64,000 nucleotides of DNA from Megasphaera sp. (GTDB lineage: Bacteria; Bacillota; Negativicutes; Veillonellales; Megasphaeraceae), in the NCBI GenBank assembly GCA_022486585.1, contig JAKVKI010000008.1, positions 1 to 64,000 of the forward strand, written 5' to 3'. Each line of letters begins with the position of its first letter. The first letter of the stretch is position 1. This document shows positions 51,683 to 61,546 of the stretch, piece by piece. The position numbers and the translations under genes were made by a program. The notes under the pieces were generated by a model that was given only the letters and a program-made list of their open reading frames with translations, did not search any database and was not told the origin of the DNA.

Positions 51683-52495
51683 TTAAAGTATCTTCTTTTC
51701 CGTCAAGTTTTCCATCAACGTATCTACAGCTACCTGCGGATCTTCTTCGTTGATAATCAGACCCTGTGTTCTCTGAGGCGGAGTGAAAATTTTACGGACT
51801 TTTGTCGGTGAACCACTTAAACCAAGGCGGCTTTCATCAATGGTGAGGTCGTCAACATGTACTTCAGGAATTTCACGACGTTTTGCTTTCATCGTACCAC
51901 GAATGGTCGGGAAGCGCGGTTCGTTCAATTCTTTAACGGCAGTAATCAAAACAGGGAAGTTAGCTTCTGTTACGATGTAGCCTTCTTCATTTTGCTGTTT
52001 AACAGTAACTTTTTTAGCTGCTGCATCAACATCAATATGAGCTGCATAGGTGAGCTGCGGGATATTCAGTTCGCAAGCGATCTGAGGACCAACCTGTGCT
52101 GTATCACCATCAATAGCCTGTTTGCCGCAAAGAATGATATCAAACATATCAATTCCTTTATCAGCAGCAATTTTTTTGATAACCTGGGAAATGCTGTAGC
52201 CTGTAGCTAATGTATCAGAGCCGCCAACTTTGCGGTCAGTGAACAAATAAGCATCGTCAGCGCCCATAGCTAAACCTTCGCGCAATACGTCAGCAGCCTG
52301 CGGGGGTCCCATTGTAAGCAATGTTACTTTCGTATCCTTATCAGCATCTTTCATCTGGAGAGCTGCTTCCAAAGCATTCTGGTCAAAAGGATTGAAAATG
52401 TTAGGAACACCAGCACGAATGACGGTATGTTTTTCTGGGTCAATCTTTACTTCTGCTGTGTCCGGAACTTGTTTGACACATACCAATATTTCCAT
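51683..52495 (-). CDS. etfB: Electron transfer flavoprotein beta subunit
   Basis: MEILVCVKQVPDTAEVKIDPE; CGKQAIDGDTAQVGPQIA. Confidence 0.97.
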   Translation of the reverse strand: MEILVCVKQVPDTAEVKIDPEKHTVIRAGVPNIFNPFDQNALEAALQMKDADKDTKVTLLTMGPPQAADVLREGLAMGADDAYLFTDRKVGGSDTLATGYSISQVIKKIAADKGIDMFDIILCGKQAIDGDTAQVGPQIACELNIPQLTYAAHIDVDAAAKKVTVKQQNEEGYIVTEANFPVLITAVKELNEPRFPTIRGTMKAKRREIPEVHVDDLTIDESRLGLSGSPTKVRKIFTPPQRTQGLIINEEDPQVAVDTLMENLTEKKIL

Positions 52496-52573
52496 TTACG
52501 TTTGCCTCCTAAAATATCTTTTATTTAACAGGCTTGGCCGACCGGCCAAGCCTGCGTCAAACATAATTTTAAA

Positions 52574-53713
52574 TTACCGCAACAAAGCGCCAGCTGTAAC
52601 CATCAACTGAACTTCGTTGGTGCCTTCATAAATCTGAGTGATCTTAGCATCACGCATATGACGAGCAACCGGATATTCTTCGCTGTAGCCATAGCCGCCG
52701 AAGATCTGAACTGCTTCTGTGGAAACGCGCATAGCAACGTCAGAAGCAACTCTCTTAGCAATAGCTGCATCAATGCTGAACGGAATGCCAGCTTGTTTAC
52801 GTGTAGCTGCTTTGTAAACGAGGTTACGAGCTGCTTCGATCTGCATCTTCATGTCAGCCAATTTGAAGGAAATGGACTGGAATTTGCAGAGCGGACGGCC
52901 AAACTGTACACGCTGTTTGGAATATTCAACAGCATCAGCCAAAGCTGCTTCTGCAATGCCGAGAGCCTGAGCAGCAACGCCGATACGGCCGCCGTCCAAT
53001 GTCATCATAGCAATCTTGAAGCCTTTGCCTTCTTCGCCGAGGAGGTTTTCAGCAGGAACTTTGACGTCCTGGAAAATCAATTCTTCGGTCTGAGAAGTAT
53101 GGATGCCCAATTTGTCTTCTTTTTTACCAAAGGTGAAGCCTTCCATGCCTTTTTCAATGATGAAGGCTGTAATGCCGTGGTTGCCTTTGGATTTGTCTGT
53201 CATAGCGAAGACAACATAGATATCAGCAGCGCCAGCATTGGTGATGAAGATCTTGGAGCCGTTCAATACATAATGGTCGCCTTCTTTGACAGCAACAGTC
53301 TGCTGACCAGAAGCATCAGTACCAGCGTTCGGTTCGGTTAAACCAAATGCACCAAGTTTTGTACCTTCGCAAAGCGGTGTGAGGTATTTTTCTTTCTGAG
53401 CGTCTGTACCAAACTGCCAAATCGGGTTAGCGCAGAGGGATACTGTGCCGGACAATGTGATAGAAACGCCAGCATCAAATTTAGCCAATTCTTCAACAAC
53501 GAGGATATAGCTCAAAACGTCTGCTTCAGCACCACCGTACTGTTCTGGGAAATAAATGCCGCCCATACCCATATCAAGCAATTCTTTTGTGAGGTTTTCA
53601 TCATAAATGCCCTTGTGGTCACGTTCCATGATCGTCGGTGCCAATTTCTTTTCGCCAAAGCTGTGTGCTAATCTTACAAACTCTTTTTGAACATCATCCA
53701 ATTCAAAATCCAT
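52574..53713 (-). CDS. bcd: Acyl-CoA dehydrogenase, butyryl-CoA dehydrogenase type
   Basis: GLTEPNAGTDASGQQT; YSKQRVQFGRPLCKFQSI; IFGGYGYSEEYPVARHMRDAKITQIYEGTNEVQ; strong recalled similarity to Megasphaera BCD. Confidence 0.95.
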   Translation of the reverse strand: MDFELDDVQKEFVRLAHSFGEKKLAPTIMERDHKGIYDENLTKELLDMGMGGIYFPEQYGGAEADVLSYILVVEELAKFDAGVSITLSGTVSLCANPIWQFGTDAQKEKYLTPLCEGTKLGAFGLTEPNAGTDASGQQTVAVKEGDHYVLNGSKIFITNAGAADIYVVFAMTDKSKGNHGITAFIIEKGMEGFTFGKKEDKLGIHTSQTEELIFQDVKVPAENLLGEEGKGFKIAMMTLDGGRIGVAAQALGIAEAALADAVEYSKQRVQFGRPLCKFQSISFKLADMKMQIEAARNLVYKAATRKQAGIPFSIDAAIAKRVASDVAMRVSTEAVQIFGGYGYSEEYPVARHMRDAKITQIYEGTNEVQLMVTAGALLR

Positions 53714-54087
53714 GTTTTTCCACTCTCCTTAGAATATGTGTTAAATAGTAAAAACTAAGAAATAACCTTGGTTGTGTCATAAACGATACCATACACAATC
53801 CTTAAAATGCTTACATTTGAATTGTACAACTTTTCACAAATTAAATCAATAGAAAAAGGCAACTAACAGACAATGTAACTATTCAATTTAGTAATAGCTT
53901 TATATTTGCTAGACCATTTAGTACTAAACAAATCCATTTCTAGCATAATTTTTCTATTTTTCTACCATATATAGGTGGTATTTTCTATATATGGTACGCT
54001 ATTACCATGTACAATACATCATTTCCATCGTTTCCCCTATAGGGCACACAAAGGCCGCTATACGTTATACTGATTTCGAGCATTATT

Positions 54088-54702
54088 TCACAAGGCCTGC
54101 ATCTGCCGCCGTATAGACAAGAAATTAGCAATGATCTGTGCTGTAATCCCCCAAATGATCCGCTGTCCATAGCGATAGAAAAGCACATCGTATGTCCGCC
54201 GCTGCTTCCATCCCTGCTGCCTCGACAAGGCCATATCAGACGGAAAGCCCGGTGCCGGTTTGGTCGCTATATCAATTTTATATACTTCAGGAATCGTCGC
54301 GGCAAACCATGGCAGTGGCACTGTAAAGGTTTCAGCAATTTCACCGCGGCTGATCGTAAATGTATGGGTATCCATACAGGCCGCAAAAGGCCATACAGTG
54401 ACCCCTACTGGCGATTCTACATAATCGAGCGGCCCTAGTACATGGATCTGCGCCGCCGCTACACCCAGCTCTTCCCTCGTTTCACGGAGAGCCGCTTCGA
54501 GAGGGCTGTTATCGCCTTCTTCGATGCCGCCACCGGGAAAACAAATATCACCGGGTTGCCACGTGAGTTTACTGCTGCGCACTTCAAAGACGAGCTGCTC
54601 CTGTCCGTCCACGTGTACAACAGGGACCAGCACCGCCGTCTGTGCTGTATTCAGGCAGGAATTCTGCCGAACGACACGGTCCGGCCAAGGTTCGTAATTC
54701 AT
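54088..54702 (-). CDS. NUDIX hydrolase (CoA pyrophosphatase type)
   Basis: WQPGDICFPGGGIEEGDNSPLEAALRETREELGV Nudix box with CoAse-like flanks; MNYEPWP start at 54702 preceded by AAAGGAGC. Confidence 0.9.
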   Translation of the reverse strand: MNYEPWPDRVVRQNSCLNTAQTAVLVPVVHVDGQEQLVFEVRSSKLTWQPGDICFPGGGIEEGDNSPLEAALRETREELGVAAAQIHVLGPLDYVESPVGVTVWPFAACMDTHTFTISRGEIAETFTVPLPWFAATIPEVYKIDIATKPAPGFPSDMALSRQQGWKQRRTYDVLFYRYGQRIIWGITAQIIANFLSIRRQMQAL

Positions 54703-54775
54703 GGCGCTCCTTTCCAAAAAAAGCTGCAAGAAGGCTGACAACCAGTCCCCTTGCAGCAAGCTATACCTCTTGATT

Positions 54776-57259
54776 CTATTTTACTACGATGTTAATGATC
54801 TTCTTAGGAATGAAAATGAATTTCACGATTTTCTTGCCGTCAGTGAATTCTTTGACCCGCGGCAATGTAAAGACTTTATCATGCAATTCATCCTGACTGA
54901 TATCAACAGCGACGTTAATGCGTTCGCGCACTTTACCGTTGATCTGAATCGGCATTTCGATTTCTTCTACAGCAAGCGCACTCGTATCGATAGTCGGCCA
55001 ATCCTGTTGATGGACAGAACCGCTGAAGCCGCAGGTCTGCCACAATTCTTCCGTAATATGCGGTGTGAACGGAGCTAATACTTTCAACAGGTTCGTATTG
55101 ACTTCATTCGCTACATCCTTACGGATCGTCGTATTTTTATCTACATAGGAATACATAGCATTGACATATTCCATGATGGAGCTGACCGCTGTATTGAGTG
55201 CATAATGACCATCTGTACCCTTTACGTCATTCGTTACTTTGACCAGCGACGTGAATTCCTGGAAACGAAGTTCCTTTTCTTCTTTTGTATACGGACGGCT
55301 TGCATCGTCACCAGTTTTAGCCAAATCATTGAACTGATGAGCAATACGCCATACCCGGTTGAGGAAACGGAACGAACCTTCTACGCCTGTATCATACCAG
55401 GCCAGATCACGTTCTGGCGGTGCTGCGAAAAGGATGAACAAGCGGCCTGTATCGGCACCGTATTTGCTGACGATTTCTTCCGGCGATACGACATTGCCTT
55501 TAGACTTGGACATTTTGCTGCCATCCAGCAGTACCATGCCCTGTGTCAGGAGCCGTTCGAACGGTTCCACCGCATCGCAAAGGCCGGCATCATGGAAGAC
55601 TTTCATAAAGAATCGAGAATACATCAAATGCAGGACAGCATGTTCGATACCGCCGATGTATTGATCGACATTCATCCAGTGGTTGGCCTTCTTCGGATCC
55701 CACGCTTGTGTATCGTTACGAGCATCGATGTAGCGCAAGAAATACCATGACGAGCATACGAAGGTATCAATCGTATCGGTTTCCCGTGTCGCCGGTCCGC
55801 CGCATTTCGGACACGTACAATGGACGAATTTTTCACTCGTAGCCAGCGGTGATACAGCACCGGCCGTAAACGTGACGTCTTCCGGTAATTTTACTGGCAG
55901 CTGGTCTTCTGGAACGAGCTGTTCGCCGCATTTCGGGCAATATACGACCGGAATAGGCGCACCCCAGTAACGCTGACGGGATATGAGCCAGTCGCGCAAC
56001 CGATACGTAACAGTGGCATGGCCACGATGATGTTCTTCCAGCCATTTGATGATTGCTTTCTGCCCTTCTTCAATGGACAGGCCGTCAAATTCACCGGAAT
56101 TGATCAAATAGCCCGGTCCGCTGTAGGCTTCTTTGACGTCGCCGCTATAATCGATTTTGCCTTCCGGATCCTGAATGACATAGCGAATAGGGATATCATA
56201 TTTTTTGCAGAATTCAAAGTCACGCTGGTCATGGCCGGCAACGCCCATGACAGCCCCGGTCCCGTAGTCGATGAGGACATAGTTAGCAATCCAGATAGGC
56301 ACCTTTTCATCAGTAACAGGGTTAATTGCATAGGAGCCCGTGAACATACCTTCTTTTTCCGTATCGTTAGATGTACGTTCAATATCGCTCTGATTCTTTA
56401 ATTTATCAATAAATGCTTGTAATTCTCCTTCGTTCGGTTTGCCCTTGATGAGCTGTTCGACAAAGGGATGTTCTGCTGCCAGTACGACGAAGGATGTACC
56501 ACAAATCGTATCGACACGAGTAGAGAACATGTCCAAGGTTTCATGGATTTCCGGAATATCGAAGGTAAATGTAGCACCTTCACTGCGGCCGATCCAATTT
56601 TTCTGCATGGTCTTGACCCGTTCCGGCCAGCCCGGCAACAGTTTCAGATCATCTAACAGGCGGTCTGCATAGTCTGTAATCTTAAAGAACCATTGTTTCA
56701 AGTCTTTTTTGACGACAGGTGTATCACAGCGCCAGCATTTACCGTCAATGACCTGTTCATTGGCCAGTACAGTATTGCAGTGTTCACACCAGTTGACTTT
56801 CGCTTCTTTACGATACGCCAAGCCTCGTTTATACAGGAGTTCAAAGACCCACTGCGTCCATTTATAATATTTTTCATGACACGTTGCGACTTCCCGGTCC
56901 CAGTCATAGGACAGACCCAGGGCCTTCTGCTGACGCGTCATATTTTCGATATTGCTGTACGTCCATTCCGCTGGCGGAATGTTGTGCTGAATAGCGGCAT
57001 TTTCTGCCGGCATGCCAAAGGCATCATAGCCCATCGGATGAAGGACATTATACCCATTCATACGACGGTAACGGGCAATGACGTCGCCAATCGTGTAGTT
57101 GCGTACATGGCCCATATGGAGATTGCCCGAAGGATACGGGAACATTTCCAATACGTAGTACGGCGGTTTGCCATTGTCATCAGGGCAGCAATCGCATTTC
57201 GTATCCTGCCAAATTTTCTGCCATTTTTTTTCTATTTCTTGAGGAATATATTTTTCCAA
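54776..57259 (-). CDS. leuS: Leucyl-tRNA synthetase
   Basis: MFPYPSGNLHMGHVRNYTIGDV; KMSKSKGNVV. Confidence 0.97.
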   Translation of the reverse strand: MEKYIPQEIEKKWQKIWQDTKCDCCPDDNGKPPYYVLEMFPYPSGNLHMGHVRNYTIGDVIARYRRMNGYNVLHPMGYDAFGMPAENAAIQHNIPPAEWTYSNIENMTRQQKALGLSYDWDREVATCHEKYYKWTQWVFELLYKRGLAYRKEAKVNWCEHCNTVLANEQVIDGKCWRCDTPVVKKDLKQWFFKITDYADRLLDDLKLLPGWPERVKTMQKNWIGRSEGATFTFDIPEIHETLDMFSTRVDTICGTSFVVLAAEHPFVEQLIKGKPNEGELQAFIDKLKNQSDIERTSNDTEKEGMFTGSYAINPVTDEKVPIWIANYVLIDYGTGAVMGVAGHDQRDFEFCKKYDIPIRYVIQDPEGKIDYSGDVKEAYSGPGYLINSGEFDGLSIEEGQKAIIKWLEEHHRGHATVTYRLRDWLISRQRYWGAPIPVVYCPKCGEQLVPEDQLPVKLPEDVTFTAGAVSPLATSEKFVHCTCPKCGGPATRETDTIDTFVCSSWYFLRYIDARNDTQAWDPKKANHWMNVDQYIGGIEHAVLHLMYSRFFMKVFHDAGLCDAVEPFERLLTQGMVLLDGSKMSKSKGNVVSPEEIVSKYGADTGRLFILFAAPPERDLAWYDTGVEGSFRFLNRVWRIAHQFNDLAKTGDDASRPYTKEEKELRFQEFTSLVKVTNDVKGTDGHYALNTAVSSIMEYVNAMYSYVDKNTTIRKDVANEVNTNLLKVLAPFTPHITEELWQTCGFSGSVHQQDWPTIDTSALAVEEIEMPIQINGKVRERINVAVDISQDELHDKVFTLPRVKEFTDGKKIVKFIFIPKKIINIVVK

Positions 57260-57348
57260 TTCATAGGCCTCCTATTTCACATCCGACAAGCGGGATTTAC
57301 CCATGGCTGTCGTAGCGCTGTTGTTAATATTATAGTGTGCGTGCGTCG

Positions 57349-58881
57349 TCAAGTCAATTCATGTTTAGCAAATCTTTGCCAAAACTCTTTTGTTTCAAAG
57401 CCTTTTCGCCAAAAACTTGCACCACCCAAATGATATGTCGGGATTAACTGCACTTTTTCCTTCAAGGATTGTTCATCTTCAAACCAGATCTTGACATGGC
57501 CAGTAACCAGGGGCAGATCCATATAATAAAGCTGTAAGGTCTTATTCCAAGTAACATGGGCTTTATATTTTTTGACGATTGCTTCACTGTCAGCCATCGT
57601 CAAGGTCCGTACAAAAAGCTTTGTCTGTCCCTTTGCTTTTGCAGCTGCCGGCGTTGCCGACACAGCCGGCCATTCAGCCAGGTTTTTCGGCAGATCACGG
57701 CCATTTTCTGATTCATACCAAATACGCATATATAAGGGCATGCCCAGTATGAGCTTTTCAGCAGGCACGACTTGCAACGTATTCTGCACAGCCTTTTCTA
57801 CCCACGGATACGACGCTACCGGACCGGCAACAGGGCTGGTGCGGCCAGTCTGATCATAGGCCATGATCATCATATGATCCAGCCAGGGTGCTAAGTTGGC
57901 ACGGTCATAGACTAACGACCAATTAGGACTGTCCGACGGCGGCGTAACATCCATCGAGACCGTCAAGCCATAGGCATGAAATGCCTGAGACATTTTTTTG
58001 ACAAAAGCCGTCAGCTTATCTTTATCACTATAGTTAACATTTTCAAAATCAAGATTATACCCTTTGAACTGATACAATAAGGCATAGCCAACCAGTTCTT
58101 TTACCATTTCGTCCTGCAGTTTGGCATTGCTCAAGAAGGCATGTGTCTCTGTGGGATTGAAATTATTATCGACGAGCGGCCACATTGCATAGCCTTTTTC
58201 ATGATAAGCGCCGGCAAGCATGGCAAAGTCGGGATTACGCAATTCCACGCCCTTCGTCGACAAGCGGAACGCACAGGGCGACATGACCGCTTTTTTTGTA
58301 TTTACAGGCTGGAAATCAGCTTTTTCATCCATCAGGGGATCCCAAAACAGCGACAGCCCTACTTTCGCACTGGCCCCATGGCCTTCCTTAGAGGATACGA
58401 CCGGTTCGTCAAGAACTTGCAACAGCGGCGCTGTCCTAGTCGCTTTAGACGGCGGCAGCAATTCATTTTTTCCTTCCCCTAAGACATAACTAATGCCCAA
58501 GGGCCGGCGTACATACCGGATATTGATGGTCCTGCCGCCTTTGACTGCCTGCCCCGGCAGCATCAGCGGTACCTGTTCATTGGCCCACAACGTGCTCCCA
58601 TCATTGGCTGCAGGCAAGCGAAACCAATAGGTGCCTTTTTTATCATCAGCAGTATACACACCATATTGTTCCAATGCCTTGTCCGATACGAGCCAGCGGC
58701 CCTGGTCTTCTACGATTTGCAGGTCCTTGATCTCTTCAGCCGGAATGGGGTTGGCTACCTTAGGGACGACAAAGGCAGGATCACTGGCTTTGGAATCATC
58801 TGCAGCACCAGCTATGGTACTGACAGACAAACATACGAGCGCTGCCAGACAAGCTGTTTTCAAAGATGCGTAAGAAGTCAT
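57349..58881 (-). CDS. Secreted glycoside hydrolase family 18 protein
   Basis: Signal peptide; GYNLDFENV (GH18 DxxDxDxE-like catalytic strand); MAYDQTGRTSPVAGPVA; LGMPLYMRIW. Confidence 0.88.
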   Translation of the reverse strand: MTSYASLKTACLAALVCLSVSTIAGAADDSKASDPAFVVPKVANPIPAEEIKDLQIVEDQGRWLVSDKALEQYGVYTADDKKGTYWFRLPAANDGSTLWANEQVPLMLPGQAVKGGRTINIRYVRRPLGISYVLGEGKNELLPPSKATRTAPLLQVLDEPVVSSKEGHGASAKVGLSLFWDPLMDEKADFQPVNTKKAVMSPCAFRLSTKGVELRNPDFAMLAGAYHEKGYAMWPLVDNNFNPTETHAFLSNAKLQDEMVKELVGYALLYQFKGYNLDFENVNYSDKDKLTAFVKKMSQAFHAYGLTVSMDVTPPSDSPNWSLVYDRANLAPWLDHMMIMAYDQTGRTSPVAGPVASYPWVEKAVQNTLQVVPAEKLILGMPLYMRIWYESENGRDLPKNLAEWPAVSATPAAAKAKGQTKLFVRTLTMADSEAIVKKYKAHVTWNKTLQLYYMDLPLVTGHVKIWFEDEQSLKEKVQLIPTYHLGGASFWRKGFETKEFWQRFAKHELT

Positions 58882-58993
58882 GTATTATATCTCCTATTAT
58901 TATATAGAATACTGAAAAAAAGTTCCAAATCATGTATAATATTATGCAAGCATTACACATGGTTCTTATTATACCACAGAGGAGGCTTTTATA

Positions 58994-59785
58994 TTGCATC
59001 AATATTTATTTTATATAGGTTCTTTTCCCATCCGGGCCTACGGGCTCCTGTTCATGCTAGGCATTATTTCTGCCGGCATAGTCGCCTATTACATCATGAA
59101 ACGAGACGGCCGGGGCTGGCATGTCCATATTTTTGATTTCACTATGTACTGCGGTCTGGCCGGCATCGTCGGTGGCCGCCTATGGGACGTGTTCTTTTTC
59201 GACTGGGCCTATTACCATGACCACCTCACAGAGATTCCCTTTGTCTGGCAAGGCGGCATGGCCATCCAAGGCGGTCTCATCTTCGGCACCATTGCCGGTA
59301 TTCTCTACACCCGGTATCATCACATCGATACGTGGGCCTTCGGTGACCTCTTGGCACCAGCCATCATTTTAGGCCAGTCCATTGGCCGCATGGCGAACTT
59401 CATGAATGGCGATGCCTTCGGTCATCCTACAGGCAGTTCCTTTGGCATCCTCTATCCCGAATCGACACTGGCCTATCATACGTACGGCAATCAGCCGCTA
59501 TGGCCGGCCGAAGTATGGGAAGGACAGGGGGACGTCTTGATCTTCGTCCTATTACTCTTTTATAGTTCTTTTCCTCATAAAAAAGGCCAAGTATTCTGCC
59601 TGTACGTCATGCTCTATTCTTTAGAACGGTTCTTCCTGGAAATGCTGCGCGGAGACTATGTCAATCTTGCACTGGGACTGTTGAAATCAGCGCAAATGAC
59701 CAGTGTCATCGCATTCATCATCGCCTTAGCCGTTTTCTTAGGTCTGCAATGGAAAGGTACGACAGACACGTCCAGCCCTTCTTAG
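58994..59785 (+). CDS. lgt: Prolipoprotein diacylglyceryl transferase
   Basis: GRLWDVFFFDW, GQSIGRMANFMNGDAFGHPT; TTG start preceded by GGAGG. Confidence 0.96.
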   Translation: MHQYLFYIGSFPIRAYGLLFMLGIISAGIVAYYIMKRDGRGWHVHIFDFTMYCGLAGIVGGRLWDVFFFDWAYYHDHLTEIPFVWQGGMAIQGGLIFGTIAGILYTRYHHIDTWAFGDLLAPAIILGQSIGRMANFMNGDAFGHPTGSSFGILYPESTLAYHTYGNQPLWPAEVWEGQGDVLIFVLLLFYSSFPHKKGQVFCLYVMLYSLERFFLEMLRGDYVNLALGLLKSAQMTSVIAFIIALAVFLGLQWKGTTDTSSPS

Positions 59786-59792
59786 TTCTGTA

Positions 59793-59842
59793 AAAAGCCC
59801 TGTTCCTATAACATGTGTATGCTATAGGAACAGGGCTTTTGT
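59793..59842. terminator. Bidirectional terminator between lgt and sufU
   Basis: AAAAGCCCTGTTCCTATA...TATAGGAACAGGGCTTTT. Confidence 0.85.
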
Positions 59843-59870
59843 GTTCTCTATGAAGAAATCAGCGAAGGAT

Positions 59871-60311
59871 CTACTTGCTTTCTCCCTTTTCAATGGCTTC
59901 TTTCAACGTATGCCATGCCAGGACAGCACATTTTACGCGCGCTGGCATATTAGAAATATTTTTCAAGGCAATGGCATCTTCCAGCTCATCCAGCTGGTCA
60001 TCATCCGTTACTTCCCGTTTAATCATTTCCAGGAACAGGTCGACGAGGCGAAGCGCTTCTTTGACAGTCTTGCCTTTGATGAGGTCAATCATCATATCGG
60101 CTGAAGCCTGGCTGATGGCACAGCCATGGCCGGTATAGGCGGCGTCTTTGATAACGCCGTCTTCAATATCCGCACGCAGCGTAATATCATCGCCGCAACT
60201 CGGATTGTGTCCGTGTTCCTGCAAGGTAAAGGGGATCAATTCCCGTTTGTTTTCCTGATTTTGATTGTGTTCCAAAATAATATCAGAATACAATTCATTC
60301 ATATTTTCCAT
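59871..60311 (-). CDS. sufU: SufU/IscU-like Fe-S cluster assembly scaffold/sulfur acceptor
   Basis: LYSDIILEHNQNQENKRE...NPSCGDDITLRADIEDG...GHGCAISQASADMM. Confidence 0.94.
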   Translation of the reverse strand: MENMNELYSDIILEHNQNQENKRELIPFTLQEHGHNPSCGDDITLRADIEDGVIKDAAYTGHGCAISQASADMMIDLIKGKTVKEALRLVDLFLEMIKREVTDDDQLDELEDAIALKNISNMPARVKCAVLAWHTLKEAIEKGESK

Positions 60312-60325
60312 TCGTGCAGCACTCC

Positions 60326-61546
60326 TTAGTCCTTAAATCCCATTTGTTTCCGTACTAACGGCAGTTTACTGAGGAAATAGTCAACTTCTTCCAGGGTATT
60401 ATAGATATAGAAGCTGACCCGGTTCGATGCTTCAGCATGCACATGGGCTGCCAATGGCTGGGCACAATGATGGCCCGAACGAATAGCAATGCCATAACTA
60501 TCGAGGATCGTCGCCGCATCATGCGGATGGACACCATCGATCGTAAAGGAAATGACGCCTGTCTTTTCAGCGGGATCCGTACTGCCAATGATATGGATGT
60601 ACGGCAGTTTTTTCATGCCTTCGAGGCAGCGGACAGTCAGTTCATGTTCATGTTCTCCAATGGCATCAAAGCCGATATCTTCCAAATAATCGATTGCTGC
60701 ATGGAGCGCTACGGCACCTTCTACATTTTCCGTCCCTGCTTCAAATTTAAAGGGCAGGACATTAAAGGTCGTCGTCTGTTCCTGCACATACTCGATCATG
60801 TCGCCACCTAACAAGAACGGTTCCATATCATTGAGCAAATCCCGTTTCCCGTAGAGGACACCTGTACCGGAAGAGCCGCACATCTTATGACCAGAAAAGG
60901 CATAAAAATCACAGTCCCATTGTTGCACATCGCTCTTCATATGCGGTGCCGACTGGGCCCCATCCAGTACAGCAATGGCACCGACAGCATGCGCTTTCTG
61001 AATAACTTTTTCAATCGGACGCTTCATACCCAGGACATTGCTCACAGCTGCAAAGGCAACGATTTTAGTCTTGTCATCGATTTTAGCATAATCTTCTTCT
61101 GTAAAATGGCCCTGCGCATCAAGATACATATATTCCAGTTTAGCACCCGTAACGCGGGCTACGCGCTGCCACGTAACCAGATTAGCATGATGTTCTGAAA
61201 TAGGAATGACGATCTTATCACCTGCATGCAAATGGGTTTCACCATAGCTGCGGGCGACCAAGTTCAACGCTTCTGTCGTATTGCGAACGAAAATGACTTC
61301 TTCACTATATTTAGCGTTAATAAATCGGCGGACAGCTTCGCGGGCATCGTCATAGAGCTGAGACGCTTCGACGCTGAGGACATGGGCACCGCGATGAGGA
61401 TTGCCATTATGATGTTCCAGCAGATCTACCATCGCATGAATGACCTGATACGGTTTCTGTGTCGTCGCCGCATTATCAAGATATACCAGGGGATGTCCGT
61501 TATGGACTTTAGTCAAAATGGGGAAATCTTTTCGTACATTTATCAT
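60326..61546 (-). CDS. sufS: Cysteine desulfurase
   Basis: YLDNAATTQKP; DGAQSAPHM; FSGHKMCGSSGTGVLYG; RSGHHCAQPL; start MINVRKDFPIL at 61546. Confidence 0.96.
   Translation of the reverse strand: MINVRKDFPILTKVHNGHPLVYLDNAATTQKPYQVIHAMVDLLEHHNGNPHRGAHVLSVEASQLYDDAREAVRRFINAKYSEEVIFVRNTTEALNLVARSYGETHLHAGDKIVIPISEHHANLVTWQRVARVTGAKLEYMYLDAQGHFTEEDYAKIDDKTKIVAFAAVSNVLGMKRPIEKVIQKAHAVGAIAVLDGAQSAPHMKSDVQQWDCDFYAFSGHKMCGSSGTGVLYGKRDLLNDMEPFLLGGDMIEYVQEQTTTFNVLPFKFEAGTENVEGAVALHAAIDYLEDIGFDAIGEHEHELTVRCLEGMKKLPYIHIIGSTDPAEKTGVISFTIDGVHPHDAATILDSYGIAIRSGHHCAQPLAAHVHAEASNRVSFYIYNTLEEVDYFLSKLPLVRKQMGFKD

Noticed and set aside
56693-57433. 246-aa plus-strand ORF antisense to leuS
   Set aside because: Mirror ORF of the leuS catalytic region, no independent coding evidence.
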